Of a stretch of 63,947 nucleotides of DNA, positions 8,860-17,412 are shown in pieces. The DNA is from Bacillota bacterium (GTDB lineage: Bacteria; Bacillota; UBA994; UBA5500), in contig JAEZJZ010000012.1 in NCBI GenBank assembly GCA_023436245.1, forward strand, positions 1 through 63,947. The letters run 5' to 3'. Numbering within the stretch: position 1 is the stretch's first letter; each line of letters opens with the position of its first letter. The notes under the pieces were generated by a model. The model saw nothing but the letters and a program-made list of their open reading frames with translations. It searched no databases and was not told the origin of the DNA. The translations under genes and the position numbers were made by a program.

Positions 8860-9570
8860 TCACACCCCCCAGAGACGAAGCAGTGGAACCATGATTGCCG
8901 CTGCCGCAAGCGGACAGGTCAGCGTATCCATGCCACCTTTAGTATACAGCTCGACGATTGCACACACGGCCGCAGTCAGCGCGGCGATGGGCACGTAGGC
9001 GTACCACGCCACCGAGCCGCGCACGAGCAGGACACCCATCACCGAGATGAAGGAAACTGCAAACATGGCCAGAGTTCCTTCCAGGCTCTTGCGACCCTCC
9101 ACCAACCGTCCTTCGATGTAGCGGCGACCGTAACGCTTTCCAACCAGTGCGGCGGCTGCATCGCCCAAACCCCAGGCGAGCACCGAGGCAATCACCAGGT
9201 ACGTCTCCCCGAGCCAGCCCCAGCCGACGCAAATCAGCAGCGCAAACATCAAGAACACCACGACCAAGCTGCGCTTAATCTCACCGCTCTTGCGCTCGAT
9301 CAGCAGTTCAGAGTAACCGGGGATGCGCTCAGCAAACGCCAGCAGCGGAAACACCATGATGATAAAGAGAATTGCCGCGGCAGCCGATATCCACCATGTC
9401 TGAAACGCGTATGTCCAGACGAAGATGGAACCGAGGAGTATGAGATGCAGGGTCTTCCGAAAGACCTCCCTGGGCACCGCCACGAGCCGCCGGAGAACAA
9501 GCGCGCTCGTCGCACAGACGGCAAAATAGACAATCAAAATCCCGTATCCCCTCAAGAACTCAAACTGCAT
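8860..9570 (-). CDS. Dolichol/polyprenol kinase or CDP-diglyceride synthetase-like protein
   Basis: About 236 residues with several membrane spans. The motif GLGDAAAALVGKRYGR followed by EGRKSLEGTLAMF matches the conserved C-terminal region shared by SEC59-type dolichol kinases, phytol/farnesol kinases and CdsA-like cytidylyltransferases (GDAxAxxxG...KxxEG). A lipid-alcohol kinase is the best guess; the actual substrate is unknown. Two adjacent ATGs follow GGAGG; the second has the better spacing. It is the first gene of a pair with the CDF-like protein. Confidence 0.75.
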   Translation of the reverse strand: MQFEFLRGYGILIVYFAVCATSALVLRRLVAVPREVFRKTLHLILLGSIFVWTYAFQTWWISAAAAILFIIMVFPLLAFAERIPGYSELLIERKSGEIKRSLVVVFLMFALLICVGWGWLGETYLVIASVLAWGLGDAAAALVGKRYGRRYIEGRLVEGRKSLEGTLAMFAVSFISVMGVLLVRGSVAWYAYVPIAALTAAVCAIVELYTKGGMDTLTCPLAAAAIMVPLLRLWGV

Positions 9571-9718
9571 CATTAATCCTCCAAAGACTGCAGAGTCCAA
9601 ACTGATCATAACGATATCTAGTTGACTAATCAACCATTTCCGTCATTATTGCTTTCCCTGATCACCGACTGGCAGTTGAAGACATGGTACCCTTCCCTGT
9701 TTCCAAATCTCTAGAACA

Positions 9719-9752
9719 CAAAAAACGCCACAGGCAGTTTCCTGTGGCGTTT
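9719..9752 (-). terminator. Terminator of tRNA-Ala
   Basis: ACGCCACAGG (9725-9734) pairs with CCTGTGGCGT (9741-9750), with a run of T on the minus strand. Confidence 0.9.
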
Positions 9753-9763
9753 CCGTGTGCAAC

Positions 9764-9839
9764 TGGTGGAGATGAGGGGATTCGAACCCCTGGCCTCTTA
9801 CATGCGAAGCAAGCGCTCTCCCAGCTGAGCTACACCCCC
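9764..9839 (-). tRNA. tRNA-Ala (anticodon CGC)
   Basis: A 76-base cloverleaf on the minus strand with an encoded CCA end. It starts GGGGGTGTAGCTCAGCTGGG, has the anticodon arm CTTGC-TTCGCAT-GTAAG with CGC, and the T arm AGGGGTTCGAATCCCCT. The anticodon reads GCG (Ala). It stands alone with its own terminator. Confidence 0.95.
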
Positions 9840-9951
9840 AAAGCCAATATTAGTGTAATGCAAAGCACTCGGTGCGTCAAGCGCTAGAAGACACGTCCGA
9901 GCACCCATACCATAGGGACGGCTCGAGATTGCTGAAAACCCTAGAGAGATG

Positions 9952-10052
9952 TCATTCTGAACACTACGGCGAGCTCAGTCCGACCCCGCGAAGAATCTTG
10001 AACTGCGATGAACACGGGGATTCTTGGATTCTTCGCTGCGCTCAGGATGACA
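9952..10052. repeat. Dispersed non-coding repeat (GATTCTTCGCTGCGCTCAGG type)
   Basis: The segment CATTCTGAACACTACGGCGA through GATTCTTCGCTGCGCTCAGG, ending in ATGACA, looks like the 'cattctgag ... gaagaatct ... ttcgctgcgctcag' interspersed repeat seen in many bacterial genomes. The two ends are imperfect inverted copies of each other. It is not coding. The remaining sequence to 10250 shows no clear feature. Confidence 0.6.
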
Positions 10053-10250
10053 GGAATGGGCTTTTCGGTGGTCTCGGACGGTTCTTTTGGTCAGCACAGA
10101 TGCTCGGCTCTGCCTTCCACGCTGACAGCCCCCATCCGCTGATCCGGAGGAAACGTCCCCGCAGATTGGGCTGCGAATAGAATTCTCTCGGTCAGGCAGG
10201 AGTATCTTAGCTCTCCTGTCAAATATTCTAGAGTGATTGGAGGGATGGCT

Positions 10251-11960
10251 TTGCGGCGAAAGATTCGGCTTACTAGGATTCTGCTGATCGCTTGTCTATC
10301 CAGCGTACTGGTATTGAGCCTATGGGGATACGGGTTGCTGCACTGGGACCTGACAGACTGGGGGCGAAACGACAGCACCGTGGCGTTCCAGCATTACCCC
10401 ACTGCCGCCGGTCTGGCGTCATACGTGCAAGGTCTTGCTCTGGAGTATCCGGATCTGGTGCAGGTAGAAACGATTGGTCACTCGCTCTCCGGCCAGCCGC
10501 TGCTCGGGGTGACCATTGCCGCGCCCGGTTCCGCCTCGCCGGATACCAGACCTGCCCTGTTCATTGCCGCGCAACAGCATGCGCGCGAAGCGATCACGAG
10601 CCAAACCGTTGCCTACTTCGTGCAAGACATGCTCTCCCGCTTCCAGAGCGACCAGGCGGTGGGCTATCTGCTGTCCACCCGCACGATTTACTGGGTACCG
10701 CAACTCAATCCGGATGGGAATGACCGCTTTCTCTCTGACAACTCCCGGCAGCGAGGCAACTCTCGTGCAACAGACCTTGATGGCGACGGGCAACGAAGCG
10801 AAGACGGGCCTGACGCTGGAGGATTAGGCACCCTGGAGCGCCAAATCTTCCGCTTCAGCGACGACTGGATTAAGGAGAGTCAAGGCAAAGTCTTTCGCTC
10901 GGGGTGGGCAGCGCAAGACGGCAATGGAGACTATCTGCATATTGCCAACCACAATCTCAGCATTGTCACGCAAACCGGTCGGATCATCGAGCAGCAGGAT
11001 GATGACAAGGACGGCCGAACCAACGAGGATGGGCTGCTGGGAGTGGACCTGAATCGAAACTGGGATGCCGATTGGGACCGGGGTGATGCCGCTCCCAGCA
11101 GTCAACTCTACCGCGGGGCCGACCCCTTCAGCGAACCGGAGACTGCTGCCGTCCGCGACTACGTCCTCAGCCACCCAAACATTGTGGCCGGACTGGATGT
11201 GCATTCCGGCACAGAGTTGATCCTGATTCCCTGGAGCAAGATTGACGCGGAGACGCCCGATCACGAGATCCTGGACCAACTGGCTCGCAAGGGCAGTCAA
11301 CTGACTGATACTGCCCATACCGTGGCCAGCCAGGGGCTGTACATGGCATATGGCACGTTCAAAGACTGGCTCTATCAGCAGGGAATTCTGGCGCTCGCTC
11401 CAGAGATCTACGGCTCCAGACAATTCACACGCATCGTGCGCCTCTGGCCAACCAACTGGTACCTCACCTTCGGTTCGCTGGCGGAACAGTTCAACCCACG
11501 GCCTGCCGCCATTGGGCAGAGCGGCGAGCGCTGGAAGGGCTTCCTGCTGTATATGCTGGCCGCTTTGCCTGAAGCCAACCTGTCCTCCCTATCGCTGGAT
11601 GGTCAGGAGCTCAGCCTAGACTGCACCAATACGGGCTTAGTGCCACTCGATCTGGATGTCGAGCTTTGGCGGGACGGACGGAAGATCGCCAGTCGGCGGC
11701 TGCTAGACCTCAGCGATGAGACTGCAACCTTGACCTTTGCGAGCGTTACAGACGGTAGCTATCTGCTGCGGTTCCGCAGTCGACCGGTGATTGCCGTCAA
11801 GCAACACGCTTCCTTTTCGGGGGAGTTGCCACTGACAGTCGCATCCGGTCACCTGCGTCCGCTCCTGGACGCGGCAGCTCCGCCAGACCTGGGACAATCG
11901 TGGTCCGGCCTCACTGCTCCCGCTGACCCGTATGAAACAGACAAGTGGCACATCCGCTGA
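10251..11960 (+). CDS. Secreted or membrane-anchored M14 zinc carboxypeptidase
   Basis: About 569 residues. A basic start followed by ILLIACLSSVLVLSLWGYG acts as signal peptide or anchor. The M14 zinc and catalytic set is present: HARE (HxxE) near residue 115, DLNRNWD, DVHSG (third zinc ligand His) and APEIYG (general base Glu). Between HAREA and DLNRNWD there is a long insert with two Asp-rich loops, DLDGDGQRSEDG and DDDKDGRTNEDG, of the DxDxDG calcium-binding kind. The last 130 residues look like a beta-sandwich. The TTG start is spaced 7 bases from GGAGG; an ATG 6 bases upstream overlaps that site. It probably trims extracellular peptides. Confidence 0.88.
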   Translation: MRRKIRLTRILLIACLSSVLVLSLWGYGLLHWDLTDWGRNDSTVAFQHYPTAAGLASYVQGLALEYPDLVQVETIGHSLSGQPLLGVTIAAPGSASPDTRPALFIAAQQHAREAITSQTVAYFVQDMLSRFQSDQAVGYLLSTRTIYWVPQLNPDGNDRFLSDNSRQRGNSRATDLDGDGQRSEDGPDAGGLGTLERQIFRFSDDWIKESQGKVFRSGWAAQDGNGDYLHIANHNLSIVTQTGRIIEQQDDDKDGRTNEDGLLGVDLNRNWDADWDRGDAAPSSQLYRGADPFSEPETAAVRDYVLSHPNIVAGLDVHSGTELILIPWSKIDAETPDHEILDQLARKGSQLTDTAHTVASQGLYMAYGTFKDWLYQQGILALAPEIYGSRQFTRIVRLWPTNWYLTFGSLAEQFNPRPAAIGQSGERWKGFLLYMLAALPEANLSSLSLDGQELSLDCTNTGLVPLDLDVELWRDGRKIASRRLLDLSDETATLTFASVTDGSYLLRFRSRPVIAVKQHASFSGELPLTVASGHLRPLLDAAAPPDLGQSWSGLTAPADPYETDKWHIR

Positions 11961-11992
11961 GTATTCACACATCACACAGCAAAATCAGGCTA

Positions 11993-12001
11993 TGTTATAA
12001 T
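11993..12001 (+). promoter_or_regulatory. Extended -10 upstream of iorA
   Basis: TGTTATAAT is a TGn extended -10 element; no good -35 is visible at normal spacing. Confidence 0.5.
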
Positions 12002-12078
12002 GATGAAGTGTCAATAATGGCCATAAATGGACGGATCGAAAACAACATGGTAGTTAAGATGGAAATGGAGGATGAGCC

Positions 12079-13815
12079 ATGAAGAAAGCTCTGTTGACGG
12101 GCAACGAAGCGATCGCCCGCGGTGCGTACGAACATGGAGTCCAGGTAGCAACTGCCTATCCAGGCACACCCAGCACGGAAATCCTGGAGAATGTGGCTGG
12201 CTATCGGGAGATCAAGGCGCAGTGGTCACCTAACGAAAAGGTGGCGCTGGAGGTAGCCATTGGTGCTTCCATCGGAGGTAGCCGCACGCTCTGCGCCATG
12301 AAGCACGTGGGAGTCAACGTCGCTGCCGACCCGCTCTTCACCTTCTCCTACACTGGAGTGAATGGCGGCCTGGTGCTCATCTCTGCGGATGATCCCGGCA
12401 TGCACAGCTCTCAGAACGAACAGGACAATCGCCTCTACGCCCGCTTCGCCAAGATCGGGCTGCTGGAGCCGGCAGACAGTCAGGAAGCCAAAGATATGGT
12501 GGGCCAGGCGCTGGAGATCAGCGAGCGTTTCGACGTGCCGGTGATGCTCCGCACCACCACTCGCATTTCTCACTCCAAGACGCTGGTCGAGCTCGCCGAT
12601 CCGGCTGAGCGCGCCGCTAAGCCATACGTGAAGAACGCCCCCAAGTATGTGGCCGTGCCGGCGAACGCCAAGGTCAGGCACGTCTTCGTGGAACAGCGGC
12701 TGGCCGATATGGCTGCATTCAGCGAGGAGACTCCCCTCAACCGCGTGGAGTGGGGTGATCGCAAGATCGGCATTGTCACCAGCGGCATCGTCTACCAGTA
12801 TGTCAAGGAGGCTCTGCCAAGCGCTTCGGTGCTCAAGTTGGGCTACACCAACCCTCTGCCCTTGCGGAAGATTGCCGACTTCGCAACGCAGGTTGAGCAA
12901 CTCTGGATCGTAGAAGAGCTGGAGCCGTTCATTGAAGAGCAAGTGCGCGCCGCTGGCATCAAAGTCGCCGGCGGTAAGGCTCAACTGACGAACCTGGGCG
13001 AACTCACTCCCAGCATGATCAAGCAAGCCATCACTGAGGCTGTCCCAACTGATGCGGCAGCGCCGGCACAAGTGCCGGTTCGTCCGCCGGTCCTCTGTCC
13101 CGGTTGCCCGCACCGCGGCGTCTTCTATGCGCTGAAGAACAATCGCAAAGTCGTCACCGGTGACATCGGCTGCTATACTCTCGGGGCTCTCGCTCCACTG
13201 GAGGCCATGGACACGACCATCTGCATGGGTGCCAGCATTCCAACCGGGCTCGGCATGGAGAAGGCGCATCCTGAGCTGGCGGATAAGCTGGTGTCGGTGA
13301 TCGGTGACTCAACCTTCCTCCACTCCGGAATCACTGGCCTGATCGATGCGGTGTACAACAAGGGCACCACCACCGTGATGATTCTGGACAACAGCATCAC
13401 CGCCATGACCGGCCATCAGCATCACGCCGGCACAGGCATGACCCTGCAGGGAGAGCCGGCAAACAAGGTGGATTTGGAAGCGCTCTGCCACGCGGTGGGA
13501 GTGAAGCGAGTGCGGACAGTGGATGCCGGGGATCTGAAGGCCGTGGATCAGGCGATCAAGGAGGAGACAGCTGTACGCGAACTCTCGGTGATCATCGCGC
13601 GTCGCCCCTGCGCCCTGATCGTGAAGCAGACGACTCCGCGCATCAAGGTCCTAGCGGACAAATGCACTGGGTGCCGGATGTGCATGCGTCTCGGCTGCCC
13701 GGCAATTAGCCACAGCAACAAGAAGAGCACCATTGACCCGTCGCTCTGCGTGGGTTGTGGGCTCTGCGCGCAAGTCTGCAAGTTCGATGCGATGGTACCC
13801 GAGGAGGGAGAATAA
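12079..13815 (+). CDS. iorA: Indolepyruvate:ferredoxin oxidoreductase, alpha subunit
   Basis: A 578-residue subunit that, with IorB, oxidatively decarboxylates aryl pyruvates (from Trp, Phe, Tyr) to aryl-acetyl-CoA while reducing ferredoxin. The N-terminus has the pyrimidine-binding domain (TGNEAIARGAYEHGV, AYPGTPSTEI). The middle has the thiamine-diphosphate region (CPGCPHRGVFYAL, GDIGCYTLG, GDSTFLHSGITGL, DNSITAMTGHQHH). The C-terminus holds two ferredoxin clusters, CTGCRMC plus CP and CVGCGLCAQVC. The ATG follows GGAGG, and iorB starts 2 bases after its stop. It marks an anaerobic amino-acid-degrading lifestyle and is oxygen-labile in studied examples. Confidence 0.96.
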   Translation: MKKALLTGNEAIARGAYEHGVQVATAYPGTPSTEILENVAGYREIKAQWSPNEKVALEVAIGASIGGSRTLCAMKHVGVNVAADPLFTFSYTGVNGGLVLISADDPGMHSSQNEQDNRLYARFAKIGLLEPADSQEAKDMVGQALEISERFDVPVMLRTTTRISHSKTLVELADPAERAAKPYVKNAPKYVAVPANAKVRHVFVEQRLADMAAFSEETPLNRVEWGDRKIGIVTSGIVYQYVKEALPSASVLKLGYTNPLPLRKIADFATQVEQLWIVEELEPFIEEQVRAAGIKVAGGKAQLTNLGELTPSMIKQAITEAVPTDAAAPAQVPVRPPVLCPGCPHRGVFYALKNNRKVVTGDIGCYTLGALAPLEAMDTTICMGASIPTGLGMEKAHPELADKLVSVIGDSTFLHSGITGLIDAVYNKGTTTVMILDNSITAMTGHQHHAGTGMTLQGEPANKVDLEALCHAVGVKRVRTVDAGDLKAVDQAIKEETAVRELSVIIARRPCALIVKQTTPRIKVLADKCTGCRMCMRLGCPAISHSNKKSTIDPSLCVGCGLCAQVCKFDAMVPEEGE

Positions 13816-13817
13816 AG

Positions 13818-14390
13818 ATGAAGTCACTGAGTATTCTTCTGGTCGGAGTCGGCGGTCAGGGCACCATCCTCGCCAGCAAGATCCTATCTGAGGTGGCCTT
13901 GCTGCAGGGTTTTGATGTGAAGATGACGGAAATCCACGGCATGGCCCAGCGCGGCGGCAGCGTCGTCACTCAGGTGCGCATGGGTGAGCAGGTCTACTCT
14001 CCCCTGATCGAACCGGGTCAGGCCGACTATATCGTAGCCTTCGAGCAACTAGAGGCGCTGCGTTGGCTGAACTACCTGCAGCCAACCGGCAAAGTGGTGG
14101 TCAACAGCCAAAAGATCAGCCCCATGACCGTGATCACCGGCACAGCCACTTACCCCACGGATGTGCTGGCCCAGGTCAGCAGCAAGGTGCCAGCGGCCGT
14201 GGTAATCGACGCCCTGGAGATCGCCAAGCAGTTGGGCAACATGCGTGTGGTGAACGTAGTTCTGCTAGGAGCCATGGCCAAGGGCATGGACATCCCGATG
14301 GAAGACTGGCTGACTGCGCTGGAGAAGACGGTGCCCGCTCGTTTCCTCGATCTGAACAGGCGAGCGTTTCAGGCAGGCTATCAAGCGTAA
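13818..14390 (+). CDS. iorB: Indolepyruvate:ferredoxin oxidoreductase, beta subunit
   Basis: 190 residues of the 2-oxoacid oxidoreductase gamma-type fold. Visible motifs are LLVGVGGQGTILASKIL near the N-terminus and HGMAQRGGSVVTQVRMG, both standard for IorB. The ATG follows GGAGGGAG placed inside the end of iorA, so the two are co-translated. It completes the heterodimer with IorA. Confidence 0.96.
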   Translation: MKSLSILLVGVGGQGTILASKILSEVALLQGFDVKMTEIHGMAQRGGSVVTQVRMGEQVYSPLIEPGQADYIVAFEQLEALRWLNYLQPTGKVVVNSQKISPMTVITGTATYPTDVLAQVSSKVPAAVVIDALEIAKQLGNMRVVNVVLLGAMAKGMDIPMEDWLTALEKTVPARFLDLNRRAFQAGYQA

Positions 14391-14420
14391 AGCCGCAAAA
14401 GGGCCGTCGCCAAAGCCTGC

Positions 14421-14502
14421 CGGTAGGCGGGCGCCATGCATGGCGCCCCTGCGAGCGTATGCATATCCCGGTCCTCGTAGGGGTCGCATGTATGCGACCC
14501 GC
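14421..14502. repeat. REP-like doublet
   Basis: A GGGCGCCATGCATGGCGCCC palindrome at about 14429-14448 is followed 30 bases later by GTAGGGGTCGCATGTATGCG ACCC. The same two-part layout is found at 15166-15243, on the other side of the NusG-II gene. Confidence 0.75.
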
Positions 14503-14548
14503 ATTTACGCCACATCGCAACTTATGGATGTCATTTGTGCACGTAAGC

Positions 14549-14580
14549 GCAAGAGAGACGACAGCTGTCGTCTCTCTTGC
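14549..14580. terminator. Perfect 32-base palindrome after iorAB
   Basis: GCAAGAGAGACGACAG and its exact inverted copy are joined with no extra loop. No long T run follows, so termination is likely but not certain. Confidence 0.55.
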
Positions 14581-14710
14581 TGTTCATGGGGGCTCTTGCG
14601 ACAGCCCCTTCATTCAAACCGACCGTCTTTTCGCCTTAGCACGCGTTGACCGCACAGGTCTGCTCCGGTTTCTTCCCCCACCACCTGCCTGCCTCCGCTC
14701 ACCGGCGCTA

Positions 14711-14719
14711 TGCTATACT
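14711..14719 (+). promoter_or_regulatory. Extended -10 upstream of the NusG-II gene
   Basis: TGCTATACT lies 34 bases before the start codon; no -35 is recognised. Confidence 0.45.
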
Positions 14720-14752
14720 GTTAGGTAAGAATCAGCTAAAGGAGCTTCAACG

Positions 14753-15136
14753 ATGAAACGTGGAGATAAGTTGGTCCTGATTGTGTTGATCGGCGTGTTC
14801 CTGGTCAGCGGCCTCTACGTAACCTGGCTGAACCGCACACAGGGTGACAGCTTGACTGCGACCGTCACCTCAGACGGTCGCCTGATCAGAGAGATCGAGC
14901 TGGGCAGCGTCAGTGAGCCTTATCAGTTCCGCGTGGATGCGCCTGACGGCGGCTACAACATCGTGGCGGTGGAACGAGGCCGAATCCGGGTAATTGAGGC
15001 TGATTGTCCAGAACAGGTCGATGTCAGGCAAGGCTGGATTTCGGAGCCGCACCAGTCGCTGATCTGCCTGCCCCATCGCCTGGTGATCACCCTCCGTTCT
15101 GCTGGTAAGTCTGACGTTGATGGCATCGTCAGGTAG
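14753..15136 (+). CDS. NusG domain II-containing protein
   Basis: 127 residues: a single N-terminal membrane span (LVLIVLIGVFLVSGLYVTWL) and an extracytoplasmic domain with the NusG-II (DUF1312) pattern. The pattern includes the hydrophobic IREIELGSVSEPYQF strand and a Cys pair in IEADCPEQ and SLICLPHRLVITL. These small membrane proteins are common in Clostridia, often near heptaprenyl-diphosphate synthase component genes, but no specific function is established. AGGAG precedes the ATG. It is framed on both sides by REP doublets. Confidence 0.8.
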   Translation: MKRGDKLVLIVLIGVFLVSGLYVTWLNRTQGDSLTATVTSDGRLIREIELGSVSEPYQFRVDAPDGGYNIVAVERGRIRVIEADCPEQVDVRQGWISEPHQSLICLPHRLVITLRSAGKSDVDGIVR

Positions 15137-15165
15137 AGTCGACTCACTGCACCACATCAACTCGC

Positions 15166-15243
15166 GGGCGCCATGCATGGCGCCCCCTGCGGGCGGTGCG
15201 CGACTATGCCCGGGTATCCGTAGGGGTCGCATGCATGCGACCC
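15166..15243. repeat. REP-like doublet
   Basis: GGGCGCCATGCATGGCGCCC at 15167-15186 and GTAGGGGTCGCATGCATGCG ACCC ending at 15243, in the same order and spacing as at 14.43 kb. Confidence 0.75.
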
Positions 15244-15276
15244 GCTCCCAAGCGACCGGTGATACCCAGACTCAAA

Positions 15277-15308
15277 AGACGGTGACTGGCATTTACCAGT
15301 CACCGTCT
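15277..15308. terminator. Bidirectional terminator hairpin
   Basis: AGACGGTGACTGG (15277-15289) pairs with CCAGTCACCGTCT (15296-15308) between convergent genes. Confidence 0.7.
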
Positions 15309-15342
15309 CCGCTTGTCTCCCCTTGAGTATCCTGAGCAATCT

Positions 15343-16227
15343 CTAGAGTGCCCCGACCTGCTCCAGAATCTGCCGCAGCTCCGGCAGGTGCTGTTCAGCC
15401 AAAGGCAGCAGTGGATGCCGAGGTAGACCGCCGCGATAGCCGAGCAAGTTCATCGCCTGCTTCAATCCTGGTATGCCAAAGCGACTGGTCACAGCCGCAT
15501 TGGCAGCCAGCAATCGGTGCTGCAGCTGCTGCGCTTTGGCGTGCTCACCGGAAGTGGCGGCCTCATATAGCTCGACGCAGAGCTCTGGCAGAATGTTGGC
15601 CACGGCTAGAGTGCCACCTACTCCACCCAAAGCGAGGGTTGGATAAAGGAAGCTGCCAGACCCGGCGAAGACGGAGAAATCCTGGCCCACGCCGGCGATG
15701 ATCTCCGCAATCTGCACGATGTTCCCGCTGCTGTCCTTCACCCCAACGATATTTGGATGCTTAGCGAGACGCTTCACCAAACCTGACGACATGTTGATTC
15801 CGGAGTTGCCGGGCATGTTGTAGAGCATCACCGGAATGGGAGATGCCTCAGCAACCTCCTGGAAATATGTTTCCAGAACAGTTTCGGTCATACTGCCCTT
15901 ATAGTAATGCGGGGTGATCACCAGCGCTGCTTCGGCGCCGACACTGGCCGCGTGTCTGGTCAGGCGGATCGTCTCCCTGGTCGACTCGCATCCCGTGCCA
16001 GCTATGATCCGCTTGTCGGAAGCAGTGTTCTGGCGAACAAATTCAACCAACTGCATCTTCTCATCAAGATCCATCAGCGCAAACTCGCCATTAGAACCGA
16101 GCACAACCAGGCCTGCCAAACGGCTGGTGGAATAGCGCTCGAGGTTGAATCTCAAGGATTCAAAATCGATCTCATCATTCTGGAATGGCGTGGCGATTGG
16201 CGCGAAAATGCCCTTAAACACTTGCAC
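15343..16227 (-). CDS. DapA-superfamily aldolase, 4-hydroxy-2-oxoglutarate aldolase-like
   Basis: A 294-residue (beta/alpha)8 class I aldolase. It has LGSNGEF where DapA has GTTGE, the Tyr of VMLYNMPGNSG and the Schiff-base Lys in IVGVKDSSGN. The segments GSNGEF, AGTGCEST, ASPIPVMLYNMP, QLQHRL and AAVTSRFGIPGLKQ read much like mammalian HOGA1, which splits 4-hydroxy-2-oxoglutarate into glyoxylate and pyruvate. The next upstream gene (9 bases away) encodes an alanine-glyoxylate aminotransferase-like enzyme, which supports a glyoxylate role. True dihydrodipicolinate synthase or another keto-acid aldolase activity remains possible. The GTG start follows GAGGAG. Confidence 0.8.
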   Translation of the reverse strand: MQVFKGIFAPIATPFQNDEIDFESLRFNLERYSTSRLAGLVVLGSNGEFALMDLDEKMQLVEFVRQNTASDKRIIAGTGCESTRETIRLTRHAASVGAEAALVITPHYYKGSMTETVLETYFQEVAEASPIPVMLYNMPGNSGINMSSGLVKRLAKHPNIVGVKDSSGNIVQIAEIIAGVGQDFSVFAGSGSFLYPTLALGGVGGTLAVANILPELCVELYEAATSGEHAKAQQLQHRLLAANAAVTSRFGIPGLKQAMNLLGYRGGLPRHPLLPLAEQHLPELRQILEQVGAL

Positions 16228-16236
16228 CGCTCCTCA

Positions 16237-17412
16237 CTATTTCATTTGTTCGTGATAGACCTGCTGCAATGTCGCTACCGCGCGTTCTCCGTCAGCAGAG
16301 AGTCCCATCTCCGTGAGCACCTCAGCCATAATGCCGAGTGCCTTGGCAAAGTCATCGAGGGTGGTGTTGCCCATGTGTCCAATGCGGAAGGCCTTGCCGG
16401 CCAGGCTGGCCAAAGCACCCGCTACCACTACACCCTTCTTAGCCAAGGCTGCGCGGAAGGCTGCATCGTCAACACCCTGCGGATAGAGAATGCAGGAGAG
16501 AGTCGGAGCTGCCACTGCCTCATCCGCCAAAGCGGTCATCCCATAGACACCCAAAGCAGCGCGCACTGCCCGTCCGAGCGCCCGGTGATGACGATAGCGT
16601 TTGCTGGCACCGTCGGCCAAAATCAGTTCCATTGCCTTCTCAAAGGCATAGACCATGTTCACGGCCGGAGTGGCGAAGTACTTGCTCGGGTTCTGCATAA
16701 TGGGCAACCAGTTCTTGATGTCGGCATAGTAGGCAGGAATCCGCGGCATGGCAGCGCGAGCAGCCAAGGCGGACTGGTTCATCGCCACCAGCAAGAGCCC
16801 CGGCGGCACGCCGATTGCCTTCTGGCTGCCTGTCAATACCACGTCAATGCGATAATCCGGATTGTCTCCATAAGACCTGCTCATGTTCTCTTCCACGGCC
16901 GCTGTTGCACAGACCCCGTCCAGGATGAACAGGGCGCCATGTTGCTTGACTATCGGAACCAAAGCTTCCAGGTCTGCCTCAACGCCGGTGGAAGTGTCGA
17001 CGTGAGTGACGGTGACAGCCTTGTACTGATGCTGACTGAGCTGCGCCGCTACGGCCGCCGGATCAACTTGCTTGCCCCATTCGCTCTTCAGCACATCTGC
17101 CACAATGCCAAAGCTGTCAGCGAGTTGCAGGAAACGGTCTCCGAAGTAACCCTGGCTGACCACCAAAATCCGCTCGCCCTGCGCCACAGTGTTGACCAGT
17201 GCCATTTCCATGGCCAGGGTACCGGTTCCGGCGACAAGAAATACCTCTCCGTCCTGATTGCTGAGCAGTTCTTTGCACATTTCCAAACTGTGCGCAAAAA
17301 TCTGCACATAACGTGGATCAGTGTGAGCCCAAGTCTCCGCTGCCAACGCAGCACGAATCTCGTCCGTGACTGGCGTCGGTCCCGGGATCAACAACAACTC
17401 CTTGTTCGGCAT
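16237..17412 (-). CDS. Alanine-glyoxylate / serine-pyruvate aminotransferase family (class V)
   Basis: 391 residues, PLP-dependent fold type I. The N-terminus LLLIPGPTPVTDEIRAAL is diagnostic of the AGT/SPT group. VEADLEALVPIV and FILDGVCA provide the PLP-ring Asp, and GSQKAIGVPPGLLL holds the Schiff-base Lys. Family members transfer amino groups from alanine or serine to glyoxylate or pyruvate; phosphonate and purine (PucG-type) variants exist. ATG follows AAAGGAGG. It lies 9 bases upstream of the aldolase, so the pair could convert hydroxyoxoglutarate to glycine and pyruvate. Confidence 0.88.
   Translation of the reverse strand: MPNKELLLIPGPTPVTDEIRAALAAETWAHTDPRYVQIFAHSLEMCKELLSNQDGEVFLVAGTGTLAMEMALVNTVAQGERILVVSQGYFGDRFLQLADSFGIVADVLKSEWGKQVDPAAVAAQLSQHQYKAVTVTHVDTSTGVEADLEALVPIVKQHGALFILDGVCATAAVEENMSRSYGDNPDYRIDVVLTGSQKAIGVPPGLLLVAMNQSALAARAAMPRIPAYYADIKNWLPIMQNPSKYFATPAVNMVYAFEKAMELILADGASKRYRHHRALGRAVRAALGVYGMTALADEAVAAPTLSCILYPQGVDDAAFRAALAKKGVVVAGALASLAGKAFRIGHMGNTTLDDFAKALGIMAEVLTEMGLSADGERAVATLQQVYHEQMK

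Noticed and set aside
10060..10230. Possible riboswitch before the M14 gene (GC-rich block around 10125-10165)
   Set aside because: No conserved class or convincing stem set could be identified.
12226..13269. 347-codon open frame on the minus strand within iorA
   Set aside because: Antisense shadow caused by codon bias.
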